Assembly (NCBI GenBank): GCA_016840825.1
Contig: JAEORN010000046.1
Coordinates: 12,538-76,537, forward strand
DNA length: 64,000 nucleotides
From: Candidatus Thorarchaeota archaeon
GTDB lineage: Archaea; Asgardarchaeota; Thorarchaeia; Thorarchaeales; Thorarchaeaceae
Direction: 5' to 3'
Of this stretch, positions 32,709 through 41,707 are shown in pieces. The position numbers and the translations under genes were made by a program. The stretch's first letter is position 1. Each line of letters opens with the position of its first letter. The notes under the pieces were generated by a model. That model had not been told where the DNA came from, did not search any database, and saw only the letters and a list, made by a program, of their open reading frames with translations.

Positions 32709-35687
32709 TTGAGTAAGAAGAAGGAGCCATCAATTGAACTTCCTGATACTCAACGTAAGGACTTCATGGTGCTAGAGACCAGCGACCAACGACAATCACT
32801 GTATGATCCTATTCGTCGCGAAATCCTAAGAACTCTAGATTCTGGGATTGAAGACTTCGAAACCGATGTCAAACGCTCTGAACGAGTCTTGGAAGATGGA
32901 ACAGTTGTCACTGAAGAAGTAACTATTCGTCGACCTGTGCTTCGACTCTGGATGAGTGCTCAGGAAATTGTTGATATTATTAATGAAAAGGATGCGAAGT
33001 TAGGTCTCTCGAACTATAACTGCTATTATCATCTTCATAAACTAAGAGATCAAGGTCTTGTCGAGCAATATCCTACTGGAGATGAGAAGGACTCAGGAAA
33101 AAGAGTTCGAGGGATGTTCTTCCGTTCAGCCGCAAAATTCTTTGTTCCTACGGCTTTTGAGATCTCGGCTGGGCTTACAGAAGAGGATGTATTACCTCCT
33201 CAAGTAAATGAAAGAGCTGTCGAATTGGCACAGAAAGTGAAGGAAACCGGTTTCTCTGATGCATTTGAGTATGATGTCATAATCAAGGGTGAGAGATATT
33301 GGTTCTCAATCACTATGAGTCTACATGATGATGGAGAAAGCATCATTTCCTTGGTTCGTGACATCTCTGAAACTAGAAGAGCACAAGAAGCACTTAGGAG
33401 AAGTCAAGAGCGTCTAAATCTTGCTCTGAAAGGAGCTGATCTTGCTCCTTGGGAATGGTATGAGCAAGAGCAAATCATGATATTCGGAGAGAAATATGCT
33501 GACCTCCTTGGATATTCACAAAAAGAGATTGATGCCTATGCTAAGAACTGGTATTCGCTTGTACATCCAGATGATGTTGACATGGTTCGTTCAAGCTGGT
33601 TGGATCATCTCAAAGGAACCACGCCTTTCTTCTCTGCAGAGTATCGCATTAAAACCAAGAGTAATGACTACAGATGGGTTCGAGATAGGGGGAGCATTGT
33701 TGAATATGACTCGGGTGGCTCGCCAATAAGAGCTGCAGGTATAATTCAGGATATCACATGGGAGAAACTGACACTTGAAGCATTAGGGCAAAGCGAGGAG
33801 AAATATCAACGTCTTGTTAACGACTCTGTTCAAGGGATAGCAATCATACAGAATCAGAAGATCGTCTTTGCAAATCCAGCATACGCAAATGTTGTTCGGC
33901 GTAGTATCGGGGAACTTCTGGCAATGACCGCTGATGAAGTTTGGCAGATTGTTCATCCTGATGATCGAAACAGCTTAGAGAAGAGAAATGAACTCATAGA
34001 GCAAGGTGTTGAATCGCTCCCTGTCCATAGATTCAGGTATCTGCGACCTAAGGGTGAGGTTAGGTGGGTCGATTCCTATGCAAAGGTAATTGACTATGAC
34101 GGGCAACCTGCCATCCAAGCGCTAGAGGTAGATGTTACAGAGCAGTACAATACTGAGCAAGCTCTCAAACAGAGTGAGTTACGCTATAGAACTCTATTCG
34201 AGAATGTATCAGATGCAGTCTTCACGACAGATAGGGACGGGGAGATTATGTATTGTAATTCCATATCTGGTGAGATGTTTGGATATGCCCCTGCAGAGAT
34301 GATTGGAATGTCAATTGAGGACCTGATTCATCCTGATGATAGGTCGTGGGTTGTAACTACATTTGAAGCAAATACACTCAGTTCTGAAGCAAGGTATCAA
34401 GGATTGGAAGCTCGTGGACTAAGGAAAGATGGCACAATCTTCTATTTTCATGCAACAGGAACAGCACTAAATAGAGATGGAGAACACATAGGATTTCAGT
34501 CTCTAGTTCGCGATATTACTGATCGAGTGGAGTCTGAGAAGGCATTAAGAGCACAACGCGATCTTGCACAGATGTATTTGAAAATGGCAGGCAACATCTT
34601 CCTCGTTCTTGATAGAGATGGTAACATTTCATTACTTAATCGAGTCGGTCGAGATATTTTAGAGGTATCAGATGATGAGAATGTGGTAGGTCTCTCATGG
34701 TTCAATTTCGTTCCAAGAGATGAACGAGATGATGTCAAACAGATATTTGCTAAACTCATGAGAGGCGATCCTAATCATATTGACTATAGAGAGCGAGGAG
34801 TGCTAACTCGAAAGGGTAACAGGAAACTTATCGCTTGGCGTGCTAACCTCCTTTATGATGAGAATAAGGAAATCATCGGTCTCATAAGTTCAGGTGAGGA
34901 TATAACAGAAAGAAGAAAAGCTGAGCAGGCATTAAGAGATAGTGAAGAGAAATACAGATTGCTGGTGGAGAGATCGAATATAGGAATCGCAATAACATCA
35001 TATCCGCCTTTCAAAGTTCACTATGTAAACAAAGCTACAGAGCATACCCTAGGTCTTGAACCTGAGAGATACATGAGAGCCTCCCCAGATGAATTGGAGG
35101 AGATGATTCATCCTGCAGATCGAGATATCCTGAAAGAAGTGCTAACGAAGGTCTTGGAAGGGGAAGTCGGAGAAGAACAGGATTCATTCGAATACAGACT
35201 TCTCAATATTAAGGGGGATATTCTGTGGGTTCGCGATGCTCCACAAAAAGTGATATACGACGGTAAACCCGCTGTTTTATCATTTCTGGTTGATATCACG
35301 GGGGACATGGTAGAAAAGAGGAAGAAGGCACAAGAAATTGATAACTTTAGAGGGATGGTAAATGCATCAGCAAATGGAATGGCTATTATTGTTGATGAGA
35401 GATTCCATTTTGTGAATGATGCCTTAGTTGAATTGCTAGGGATCAATAGAGATGATATCATTGGCAAAGTAGTTTGGAGTGTTTCTCCAAGAAATCAACC
35501 TGACAAATCTAGTTCAAAGACAAAGATGCTTGAGCTACTTGCGGATACAATATCTGGTAAAGAACAGAAAGTTCAGTGGATTTTGAAACGGTCCGATGGA
35601 ATAGACCTTGTGATAGAATTGGAACTATCACTCCTTCCAGGTGATACTGAAATTCTATTCAATGTTCACCGAATTTTAGAGTCCTGA
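32709..35687 (+). CDS. Winged-helix regulator fused to multiple PAS domains
   Basis: 992 aa one-component sensor. The first 150 residues are a winged-helix DNA-binding domain (LYDPIRREILRTLDSGI, YNCYYHLHKLRDQGLVEQYP, RGMFFRSAAKFFVP). It is followed by one partial and about six full PAS/PAC repeats, seen as recurring VHPDD, IHPDDR and DITERR motifs, up to the C-terminus. No histidine kinase or output domain follows, so DNA binding is the only output visible. The frame has no ATG; TTG 32709 has GGGAG nine bases upstream, GTG 32676 is the alternative. The paralogue is divergent. Confidence 0.8.
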   Translation: MSKKKEPSIELPDTQRKDFMVLETSDQRQSLYDPIRREILRTLDSGIEDFETDVKRSERVLEDGTVVTEEVTIRRPVLRLWMSAQEIVDIINEKDAKLGLSNYNCYYHLHKLRDQGLVEQYPTGDEKDSGKRVRGMFFRSAAKFFVPTAFEISAGLTEEDVLPPQVNERAVELAQKVKETGFSDAFEYDVIIKGERYWFSITMSLHDDGESIISLVRDISETRRAQEALRRSQERLNLALKGADLAPWEWYEQEQIMIFGEKYADLLGYSQKEIDAYAKNWYSLVHPDDVDMVRSSWLDHLKGTTPFFSAEYRIKTKSNDYRWVRDRGSIVEYDSGGSPIRAAGIIQDITWEKLTLEALGQSEEKYQRLVNDSVQGIAIIQNQKIVFANPAYANVVRRSIGELLAMTADEVWQIVHPDDRNSLEKRNELIEQGVESLPVHRFRYLRPKGEVRWVDSYAKVIDYDGQPAIQALEVDVTEQYNTEQALKQSELRYRTLFENVSDAVFTTDRDGEIMYCNSISGEMFGYAPAEMIGMSIEDLIHPDDRSWVVTTFEANTLSSEARYQGLEARGLRKDGTIFYFHATGTALNRDGEHIGFQSLVRDITDRVESEKALRAQRDLAQMYLKMAGNIFLVLDRDGNISLLNRVGRDILEVSDDENVVGLSWFNFVPRDERDDVKQIFAKLMRGDPNHIDYRERGVLTRKGNRKLIAWRANLLYDENKEIIGLISSGEDITERRKAEQALRDSEEKYRLLVERSNIGIAITSYPPFKVHYVNKATEHTLGLEPERYMRASPDELEEMIHPADRDILKEVLTKVLEGEVGEEQDSFEYRLLNIKGDILWVRDAPQKVIYDGKPAVLSFLVDITGDMVEKRKKAQEIDNFRGMVNASANGMAIIVDERFHFVNDALVELLGINRDDIIGKVVWSVSPRNQPDKSSSKTKMLELLADTISGKEQKVQWILKRSDGIDLVIELELSLLPGDTEILFNVHRILES

Positions 35688-35697
35688 ATATTGTATC

Positions 35698-36987
35698 TCA
35701 ACGTTTTTGCATGAAGGTTTCAAGTCGGTTCATCGCTTCATCTATCATTTCTGGAGGTGGTAAGAACACACTTCGAAAATGACTGGCTCCATACTCTGGA
35801 CAGAATCCAGAACCTGGCACGAACACGACTCCTGTTTCATTCAATACATCCTTCACGAACTCTGTGTCATCTTTCCATCTATTCTGAAGCTCAATCTTTG
35901 GCATGATATAGAAGGCTGCTTCTGGTAATCTTGTTGATATTGAATCAATGTCGTTCAAGCGCTTGTAGATGAGATCACGCCTTTCTCTCAGTCTATGCAT
36001 TGTATCTTTGAGGTGCTGACCATCACTTCTCAATGCTGCAATAGAAGCAATTTGTGCAGTAGAATTCAAACAGATTCTCACACGCGCTTGACGCATCATA
36101 GCATCATACAATGGATCAAGCTCTCCATTTTGGTCATGGAAGTAAGCATATCCGACTCTCCAACCTGGGGCTAGGTACACCTTGCTTACACCATTGAAAC
36201 CTATAACAGGAACATCTCCAGCGATACGAACCATTGGTGTTTGAGGCTCGTCATAAGTGAGCTGGTCATAGATTTCGTCTGAGATGAGGGGAATCTCGAA
36301 TTCTCCAGCGATATCGACGATCTCACGTAGTGTTTTTTCGTTGTAGACTGAGCCGGTCGGATTGTTAGGATTGATCACAAGGATCGCAGTAGTCTTGTCA
36401 GAGATCTTATTGCGTAGGTCTTGTGGATCTGGATTCCAATCATCTTCCTCTATAGTTCGATATGTAACAGGTTTTCCCCCAAAGAACTTCACGTAGCTTA
36501 TGTAAGGTGGATACGCAGGCCCAGGCAAAAGGAACTCAGAGCCAGGAGATACAAGCGCTCCAGTAAGAAATAGGATGGCCTCAGAAACTCCTGCCGTGAT
36601 TATCATTCGATTGGAATCAATGTCAATCCCATTCACTCGTTTCTCTTTCTCAGCAGCTGCCTTCTTGAGTTCTGGCTCACCGTCCGAAGGAGAATATCCA
36701 TTCCACCCATCCCTTGTGGCTTTACACATGGCTTCTACCATGAATTCAGGAGTCTTCCAATCGTATTGAATAGGATCTCCGATATTCAAATAGAGTGGCT
36801 TCTCACCAGTTCGTTTCTCATAGCTCTTTGCTGCTACTACGATATCTCGAATGGCATATTGTAGATTGGCTGCGCCAGGAGTTATATTGAGTTTCATTCC
36901 GTACCCCTGCTCGTGTGGCGATGCAACCGACGTATATTGTTTGCGGAATTGACTAGCTCGCACATTTTCTGTTGCAGAGCTGATCAT
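35698..36987 (-). CDS. PLP-dependent class I aminotransferase (alanine transaminase-like)
   Basis: 429 aa fold-type I transaminase. PLP motifs: NPNNPTGSVYNEKTL, SDEIYDQLTYDE, the Schiff-base Lys in GFNGVSKVYLAPGWRVGY, and a substrate-carboxylate Arg in HFRSVFLPP. The IRDIVVAAKSYEKRTGEKPL start resembles archaeal AlaA-type enzymes. ATG 36897 would give the usual N-terminus; ATG 36987 lies 22 bases after a TATA-like AAAATA on the minus strand and may be a leaderless start. Amino acid specificity is not decided by the sequence. Confidence 0.85.
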   Translation of the reverse strand: MISSATENVRASQFRKQYTSVASPHEQGYGMKLNITPGAANLQYAIRDIVVAAKSYEKRTGEKPLYLNIGDPIQYDWKTPEFMVEAMCKATRDGWNGYSPSDGEPELKKAAAEKEKRVNGIDIDSNRMIITAGVSEAILFLTGALVSPGSEFLLPGPAYPPYISYVKFFGGKPVTYRTIEEDDWNPDPQDLRNKISDKTTAILVINPNNPTGSVYNEKTLREIVDIAGEFEIPLISDEIYDQLTYDEPQTPMVRIAGDVPVIGFNGVSKVYLAPGWRVGYAYFHDQNGELDPLYDAMMRQARVRICLNSTAQIASIAALRSDGQHLKDTMHRLRERRDLIYKRLNDIDSISTRLPEAAFYIMPKIELQNRWKDDTEFVKDVLNETGVVFVPGSGFCPEYGASHFRSVFLPPPEMIDEAMNRLETFMQKR

Positions 36988-37055
36988 AAATTAGGAGAAT
37001 ATCGGAACTTATTTTACATCATTTAGTTATTTGACTTAAGGCGTGGCTGAGGAAA

Positions 37056-37475
37056 ATGGACTTGGAAGAAGCAAAACTGGCCATTGTAAAAGAAATGGCA
37101 AATCATATTGATGGTCATATTGCTATACCTCATCTTGAGTTACTTATGAAATCTAAATTGGGGAATGAATTGTACACTGCTGCAATCAATTCGCTAGTTA
37201 GTGAATATAGCATCAGAGAAAAAACGGTAGTAGTTCGAGGGATCTCTCATCACTGGGAATTAACAGATTCAGGTAAGGAGAAATACAAACTGAGAGCAAG
37301 GGAGTATATCCATGAGAGTGATTATGATCCTACATCAGGAATGGTTCGAGTAGTTGGCACTGGTGGACAGACACTTGATTACGTTACAGCACCAGATAAG
37401 AGAGAATGTCTGTACATGTGCTGTGGATTCATCATTGTCGCTATAATTATAATACTAATAGCACTCAGTATGTAG
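37056..37475 (+). CDS. Winged-helix-like protein with C-terminal membrane anchor
   Basis: 139 aa. Residues 1-90 look like a small winged helix (AKLAIVKEMANHIDGHIAIP, AAINSLVSEYSIREKTVVV, HHWELTDSGKEKY). The C-terminus has a CLYMCCG motif and one hydrophobic segment (FIIVAIIIILIALSM), so it is tail-anchored. A membrane-tethered regulator is possible. A clear terminator follows. Confidence 0.6.
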   Translation: MDLEEAKLAIVKEMANHIDGHIAIPHLELLMKSKLGNELYTAAINSLVSEYSIREKTVVVRGISHHWELTDSGKEKYKLRAREYIHESDYDPTSGMVRVVGTGGQTLDYVTAPDKRECLYMCCGFIIVAIIIILIALSM

Positions 37476-37557
37476 ATTCCATGCATCTCAAGAATATCTT
37501 AGTAATCCGATGAAGACAGAAATTCCGCAAGTGAGTTCGGTAGAGATTGGAAAGAGT

Positions 37558-37579
37558 GGCTCTAGTCAAAACTAGAGCC
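37558..37579. terminator. Hairpin between convergent genes
   Basis: GGCTCTAGT (37558-37566) and ACTAGAGCC (37571-37579) form a perfect nine-base stem with the loop CAAA. It lies between the stops of the convergent genes ending at 37475 and 37605 and may serve both. Confidence 0.6.
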
Positions 37580-37604
37580 GTTAGAGTCCGCTTCTTAAAG
37601 TCAT

Positions 37605-37808
37605 CTAAATTTTGTTCACCTTTGCCAGCTTGCCATTGTTGTAAGAGCAGATAATTACGCCAGTTTCTATGAAGACTAATGCTCCAAGTGCAAAGGCGAA
37701 GATCAGATCTACCACTCCTGTTGTGTAGAAGGTGCACATATTTGCACCAATAAACACGAAGATCAAAATCCCAAATACAGCAATCATCAATTTTTCTTTC
37801 GTTGTCAT
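37605..37808 (-). CDS. Small two-TM membrane protein
   Basis: 67 aa with two hydrophobic helices (LMIAVFGILIFVFIGANMC and VVDLIFAFALGALVFIETGV) and a short basic tail. ATG 37808 overlaps the stop of the next gene upstream by four bases, supporting translational coupling. A longer frame on the same strand (37465-37842) is an out-of-frame shadow. No family recognised. Confidence 0.6.
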   Translation of the reverse strand: MTTKEKLMIAVFGILIFVFIGANMCTFYTTGVVDLIFAFALGALVFIETGVIICSYNNGKLAKVNKI

Positions 37809-38125
37809 TGAATATCATTTCCTTTGAATTTCTTGTCGGCATCTATGGCTATGATTTCACAATGTCTCAAGTATATCCTCAGAACTCCAAAACTTCCCTT
37901 GACTTCTAGTATTTCAGGTTCAACAAACGATGCTTGTTGTAAGTGTCCAAGTGTTCCTTCAATTATGACTCCTTCATTCTGACGGTTTGAATATATAGGA
38001 CGCCAGTATTTGCTGGAACTGAGTTCAATAGAGAAGTCGCGTTCATCATTTTCTTTTACTTTCACAGCCATCTTGAATGCCTCACGACTTCCTCTCAGCA
38101 ATATCTGATAATCTTTAATTGACAC
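37805..38125 (-). CDS. Small soluble protein of unknown function
   Basis: 106 aa, mostly predicted beta strands (KDYQILLRGSREAFKMAVKV, EGVIIEGTLGHLQQASFVEP, GVLRIYLRHCEIIAID). The start at GTG 38125 is uncertain; a TATA-like TAAATATT is only about ten bases upstream, so ATG 38071 is possible. It is coupled to the small membrane protein gene and divergent from the regulator at 38164. Not recognised. Confidence 0.5.
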   Translation of the reverse strand: MSIKDYQILLRGSREAFKMAVKVKENDERDFSIELSSSKYWRPIYSNRQNEGVIIEGTLGHLQQASFVEPEILEVKGSFGVLRIYLRHCEIIAIDADKKFKGNDIQ

Positions 38126-38163
38126 CGATACGAAATATTTAACACAGGTGCGAATTTTTTACA

Positions 38164-38928
38164 ATGTCCGACAATGAAGAAGATGCTGAAATCTCAAAAG
38201 TCCTATTTGAACTAGCTAGCAATCGACGAGCGAGCATTCTTTTCGAATTGGGAAAACAGGATCTCAAAATGAAGCAAATAGCTAACACTCTAGATATGAA
38301 TGTCACAGAAACCTTCAGACACTTGCAAAGACTAAGTGATGCAAAGCTCGTGGAGAAAACGATTGAAGGGACATATTCAATAACATCTCTTGGAAACCTA
38401 GCGGTCGGACTTCTTTCAACTTTTAATTTTATTCTAAGATACGGAGATTATTTCTTGGAGCATGATCTGTATAGTCTTCCCTATGAGTTTCTTAACAGAC
38501 TTGGTGAGCTATCCAATGGGGAGTTCTGTGGGGATACTCTAACTAATTTCAATCGAGTTAGGGCAATGGTATATGACGCTGAAGAATACATATGGGCAAT
38601 GGCTGAACAATCAGAATCGAGTCATGTTCAAGTGACTAATGAGAAGGTGGCTAAAGGGTTACAATTTCGTTTTATTATGCAAGAGAATTTGGCAAAGACC
38701 ATCAAGATCACTCCTGAAGTCGAGCACCTTAAACAGAGAAGAGTTCTCGAACGAATCTGTGTCACATTCCTAATTACTGAAAAGGAGTCAGTTGTCAACT
38801 TTCGCAGGCTTGATGGAGAAATGCATTTTATAGGTTTCTTTGGAAAAGATGAGAAATTCCGTAAGTGGACTCGTGATCTTTTCCTCCACTGTTGGGAAAA
38901 AGCTGAGCCTTGGCACACAAAGATATAG
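38164..38928 (+). CDS. ArsR-like winged-helix regulator with FilR1-type middle domain
   Basis: 254 aa. An N-terminal winged helix (EISKVLFELASNRRASILFE, MKQIANTLDMNVTETFRHLQ) is followed by the ligand-domain architecture of archaeal HVO_A0261/FilR1 regulators (SLPYEFLNRLGELSNGEF, AEEYIWAMAEQ). ATG 38164 lies 22 bases after AATATTTA, suggesting a leaderless transcript. It is divergent from the 106-aa and 67-aa genes and may control them. Confidence 0.75.
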   Translation: MSDNEEDAEISKVLFELASNRRASILFELGKQDLKMKQIANTLDMNVTETFRHLQRLSDAKLVEKTIEGTYSITSLGNLAVGLLSTFNFILRYGDYFLEHDLYSLPYEFLNRLGELSNGEFCGDTLTNFNRVRAMVYDAEEYIWAMAEQSESSHVQVTNEKVAKGLQFRFIMQENLAKTIKITPEVEHLKQRRVLERICVTFLITEKESVVNFRRLDGEMHFIGFFGKDEKFRKWTRDLFLHCWEKAEPWHTKI

Positions 38929-38980
38929 AGTCATACTAATGTCTGTAATCTTCACATATCAGACGTAATTCTTTGAGCAT

Positions 38981-39778
38981 CTAAATCAATGTGATTATCA
39001 TTCCCCATTTTCCTACGGATAGCTGAAGCTCACCTCGGTATTCCTGTATGAATCCCTCTTCGATTCTAATAGATGCGTCTTGTATTACTTTTCGAATCTG
39101 GTCATTCCAGAGCACTAGTTTGATTGATCCCGAGTCATCTGTAAGAATGGCATCAGCGACCTTCAAGTCCTCCCCAGTTTTCTTTGATTTGACTGTCCGA
39201 GTTTGTGATATCTTCTCAACTTTCCCTTCAACAATAGCCCTTTGTTGATGAGGCCGCAGATCTCCTATTTTCGACATCGCTTGAGGAGTTCCTTCTTTCA
39301 TCCGTTTCTCATAGTAGACTCCATTCCATGTTGGATAATCATGAGTCATACCAATCTTGGAAAAGCCTAGACTCTGATAGAAAGGATTTGTTCTTGTGTT
39401 CCATTCAGGAGTTCCTAAGGCCCATAAATCCGCTGAGGGGTATTTATCCCAAATCAGATCGAAGGTTCTCCTACCTACTCCTCTCCTCATGTAGGTGGGA
39501 TCAACCCAAATTCGCTCACATACCTGATATCCAGGACCTCTATCCCCTGCTATGAATCCGCCTACAATCTCCATTCCGTCAAGAACTTTGTAGTACTGGA
39601 GGTACTGATTCTGTATGATACTCATATTCCATTCAACGGAATCATATCCTGGAGGACCTCCGGGACCAGGGGACCCATATTCTGAATCGGAATCAAATGC
39701 CTTCTTGCAGATTTCAGTGAGAATCTCTGCATCCTCTCTTTCTGCTAGCTCTATTGTGATTTGATGCGAAGAAACCAT
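38981..39778 (-). CDS. GNAT acetyltransferase fused to an OB-fold domain
   Basis: 265 aa. Residues 1-155 are a GNAT domain; the acetyl-CoA loop is seen in RRGVGRRTFDLIW, preceded by CERIWVDPTYM. After MSKIGDLRPHQQ, residues 170-265 form an OB fold of the SSB/RPA type (AIVEGKVEKISQTRTV, VADAILTDDSGSIKLVLWND, LQLSVGKWGMI). The reading frame is continuous. GTG 39787 is in frame; ATG 39778 has GGGTG upstream. The fusion suggests acetylation of a nucleic-acid-bound partner or tRNA-related chemistry, which is inference. Confidence 0.75.
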   Translation of the reverse strand: MVSSHQITIELAEREDAEILTEICKKAFDSDSEYGSPGPGGPPGYDSVEWNMSIIQNQYLQYYKVLDGMEIVGGFIAGDRGPGYQVCERIWVDPTYMRRGVGRRTFDLIWDKYPSADLWALGTPEWNTRTNPFYQSLGFSKIGMTHDYPTWNGVYYEKRMKEGTPQAMSKIGDLRPHQQRAIVEGKVEKISQTRTVKSKKTGEDLKVADAILTDDSGSIKLVLWNDQIRKVIQDASIRIEEGFIQEYRGELQLSVGKWGMIITLI

Positions 39779-39861
39779 CGAATGCACCCACTCTATACAC
39801 TAATAGATTCATTATCACGCCTTCTCTCACTTTTTTCGAGCTATTTTCAAAAAAAACCTCA

Positions 39862-40017
39862 CTAGGGGAGTAGCCAGGCAATTATTCCAAGTCCGAAGAT
39901 GAATAAAAGCAAGATGAAACAGATGATACATGCACAGCAGCTTCCGCAGCAGCAAGGTCGTCTACGAAATCCTCGTCCTCGGATTATGGGCCTTCTCATT
40001 GGCCCAGGTCGCATCAT
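39862..40017 (-). CDS. Cys-rich single-TM microprotein
   Basis: 51 aa, too short for most gene finders. Reading from ATG 40017 (second ATG at 40014) gives a basic, Pro/Gly/Arg-rich N-terminus (RPGPMRRPIIRGRGFRRRP), a cysteine cluster (CCCGSCCACIIC, seven Cys in 12 residues) and one hydrophobic helix (ILLLFIFGLGIIAWLL), ending at TAG 39862. GAGG lies about nine bases upstream and a TATA-like AGATAAATAAG near 40077. The strong amino-acid pattern argues for a real gene. The Cys cluster beside the membrane could be palmitoylated or bind metal. Confidence 0.6.
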   Translation of the reverse strand: MMRPGPMRRPIIRGRGFRRRPCCCGSCCACIICFILLLFIFGLGIIAWLLP

Positions 40018-40156
40018 AGGTCTTCCTCTACCTCTCCTCAATAAAATCGCCGTTTGTTTCAGATTTTGGTCTTATTTATCTCTAATGCATTTTTACATTC
40101 CTAAATACTTCTAATTTGGAAAATAAAAGAAAATGAATGAATGGAAAATACTTGAT

Positions 40157-40543
40157 TTACTTACCAAGTAATTTTCCAATCTCAACTGCGTATTTTCTCA
40201 TTTGGGTGACTGCGAGACCCATTGATGTAAGATCTTTTGCGGAGCCCATTATCAAGAAGTCGCCCGCATGAGAAAGCACTACAAATCCTTCCTTACCTCT
40301 GACTATGACTTCGTAAAGACTACTAAGTTCAAGCTTATCTGCAGCCATCTCGCCTTGAACTAGTAGTGCAGCACTAACCGCTGCCATAAGATCTGGATCA
40401 GCATCCGATTCCTCAGTAGCAAAATATGCAAGCTTAACTCCTTGTTTGCTTACTACCGCAATTGCGTCAAGGTCAGCATAATTCGTCAAACCCATTAGAA
40501 GTTCAACAAGTTCTTTTTCTTTCTGTGGATCTAGTGTGGACAA
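40157..40543 (-). CDS. Roadblock/LC7 domain protein
   Basis: 128 aa roadblock fold: LTNYADLDAIAVVSKQGVKL, DPDLMAAVSAALLVQGEMAA, YEVIVRGKEGFVVLSHAGDF. Such proteins dimerise and regulate Ras-like GTPases or actin-related modules. It starts at TTG 40543, eight bases after a strong GGAGG (40551-40555). It is 12 bases downstream of the gelsolin-like gene, so the two form an operon. Confidence 0.85.
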   Translation of the reverse strand: MSTLDPQKEKELVELLMGLTNYADLDAIAVVSKQGVKLAYFATEESDADPDLMAAVSAALLVQGEMAADKLELSSLYEVIVRGKEGFVVLSHAGDFLIMGSAKDLTSMGLAVTQMRKYAVEIGKLLGK

Positions 40544-40555
40544 AGGTGGTTCCTC

Positions 40556-41500
40556 CTATTTGGCAACGAGCTTCCGTTTCGAAGCTTGTTTCTTCTTATC
40601 ATCTTGACCTTCAGATTCTTCTACCTCTGATCTAAAGAAGCTAATGAGGTCTCCAAGTCTTTCTTTCATCTCAGCTTTGATTGGACTGAGGATAGCATCT
40701 GGTGTACCTTTTAGAAGTTCGATTCCAAGAACCCTTCCTTCCTTAACGATGACTCGAGGTATGAATCCCTCAGCCATGAACGTACCCTCAGGTGGGTCCT
40801 TAACTTTCTCGAACTTACGTTCAACTTTTTCCTGTCCAAAGACTGATATCTTATGTTCAGCGACAGTATAGATTTCATTGTAGACAATCAGTAATTCCCT
40901 CTGATAACCTTCCGGTGGTTCCTCCTGCTCTAATTCCTTGATCATATCACTGAGTATCTCCTGAGGTATAGGAGACTTGCTTGTTGAAGCAGTACTCACA
41001 GGGGTCGCAGTCGAAACTGTAGATTTAGTTGTGACCGGTGGTTTTGGAGGCGGCGTAGATTCTTTTGGTTTTGGAGTAGAAACAGTGCTCACTGCTTCTT
41101 TGGTAACAGCTTCTGTTTTGACCTCAGTAGTAGGAGTTGCTGTTGTTGTGCTAGCTTCTACTTTGGGTTTTGGAGGTGTGGGGGGTGGTGCTTTGTCTCC
41201 AGGTTTCATCACTGGTGTTGCAGCAGTACTTCCATTCAATGCGGAAAAGAATGTTGGAGGTTCTTCTCCCTCATCAAGCGGTCTTACCTTGAAGTGAAAG
41301 CCATACTCTGTTCTAAGATTGGTCGCAACTCTTGCACCAATAAACTTCTTTCTAACTCCTGCTTGAACACCTTTCCATAGATAGATGCTTTTTGTTTCAT
41401 CATCGACAACACAGACTACCTTGGTTGAATCAAGTTCATCTTTTGTCAATTCTACCTCTTGCAGTGTTCCATCTTCAGAAACCTCGTAGCCGGTAACCAT
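40556..41500 (-). CDS. Gelsolin-like domain protein with Pro/Thr-rich linker
   Basis: 314 aa. Residues 28-90 match a gelsolin/villin repeat: VVCVVDDETKSIYLWKGVQA, then FIGARVATNLRTEYG and KVRPLDEGEEPPTFF. Residues 90-180 are a low-complexity Pro/Thr/Ser/Lys linker. A second alpha/beta domain (LLIVYNEIYTVAEHKISVFG, GFIPRVIVKEGRVLGIELLK) and a charged Lys-rich tail follow. Gelsolin-like proteins of Asgard archaea sever or bundle actin filaments. Sec23-type gelsolin folds are the alternative. Operon with a roadblock gene. Confidence 0.7.
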   Translation of the reverse strand: MVTGYEVSEDGTLQEVELTKDELDSTKVVCVVDDETKSIYLWKGVQAGVRKKFIGARVATNLRTEYGFHFKVRPLDEGEEPPTFFSALNGSTAATPVMKPGDKAPPPTPPKPKVEASTTTATPTTEVKTEAVTKEAVSTVSTPKPKESTPPPKPPVTTKSTVSTATPVSTASTSKSPIPQEILSDMIKELEQEEPPEGYQRELLIVYNEIYTVAEHKISVFGQEKVERKFEKVKDPPEGTFMAEGFIPRVIVKEGRVLGIELLKGTPDAILSPIKAEMKERLGDLISFFRSEVEESEGQDDKKKQASKRKLVAK

Positions 41501-41707
41501 TACTAATCACTACGCCCTAGATTAATAGCTAACATTAGGCCGCTAGCTGTGTGATGTTCGATATCTCAATTATGGGTATAATACTGTTGCTGTGTTGTAT
41601 CCAAACAAAAATTCCTCTCCAATCTTCAGAAAACATCTGCGATATGAATCCACAAAACACTCTTAGGTTAGGAAGTATCAACTCCTGTAAACTTGTGATG
41701 GGAGTAA

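Noticed and set aside
37465..37842. Minus-strand frame of 125 aa overlapping the 67-aa membrane protein
   Set aside because: Its Trp/Cys/Arg-rich translation has no domain pattern. The 67-aa frame has two clean membrane helices and a four-base overlap with its neighbour.
39899..40114. Plus-strand frame of 71 aa
   Set aside because: It overlaps the minus-strand Cys-rich microprotein. Its Gln/Pro-rich composition is the mirror of that gene, and no ribosome site precedes it.
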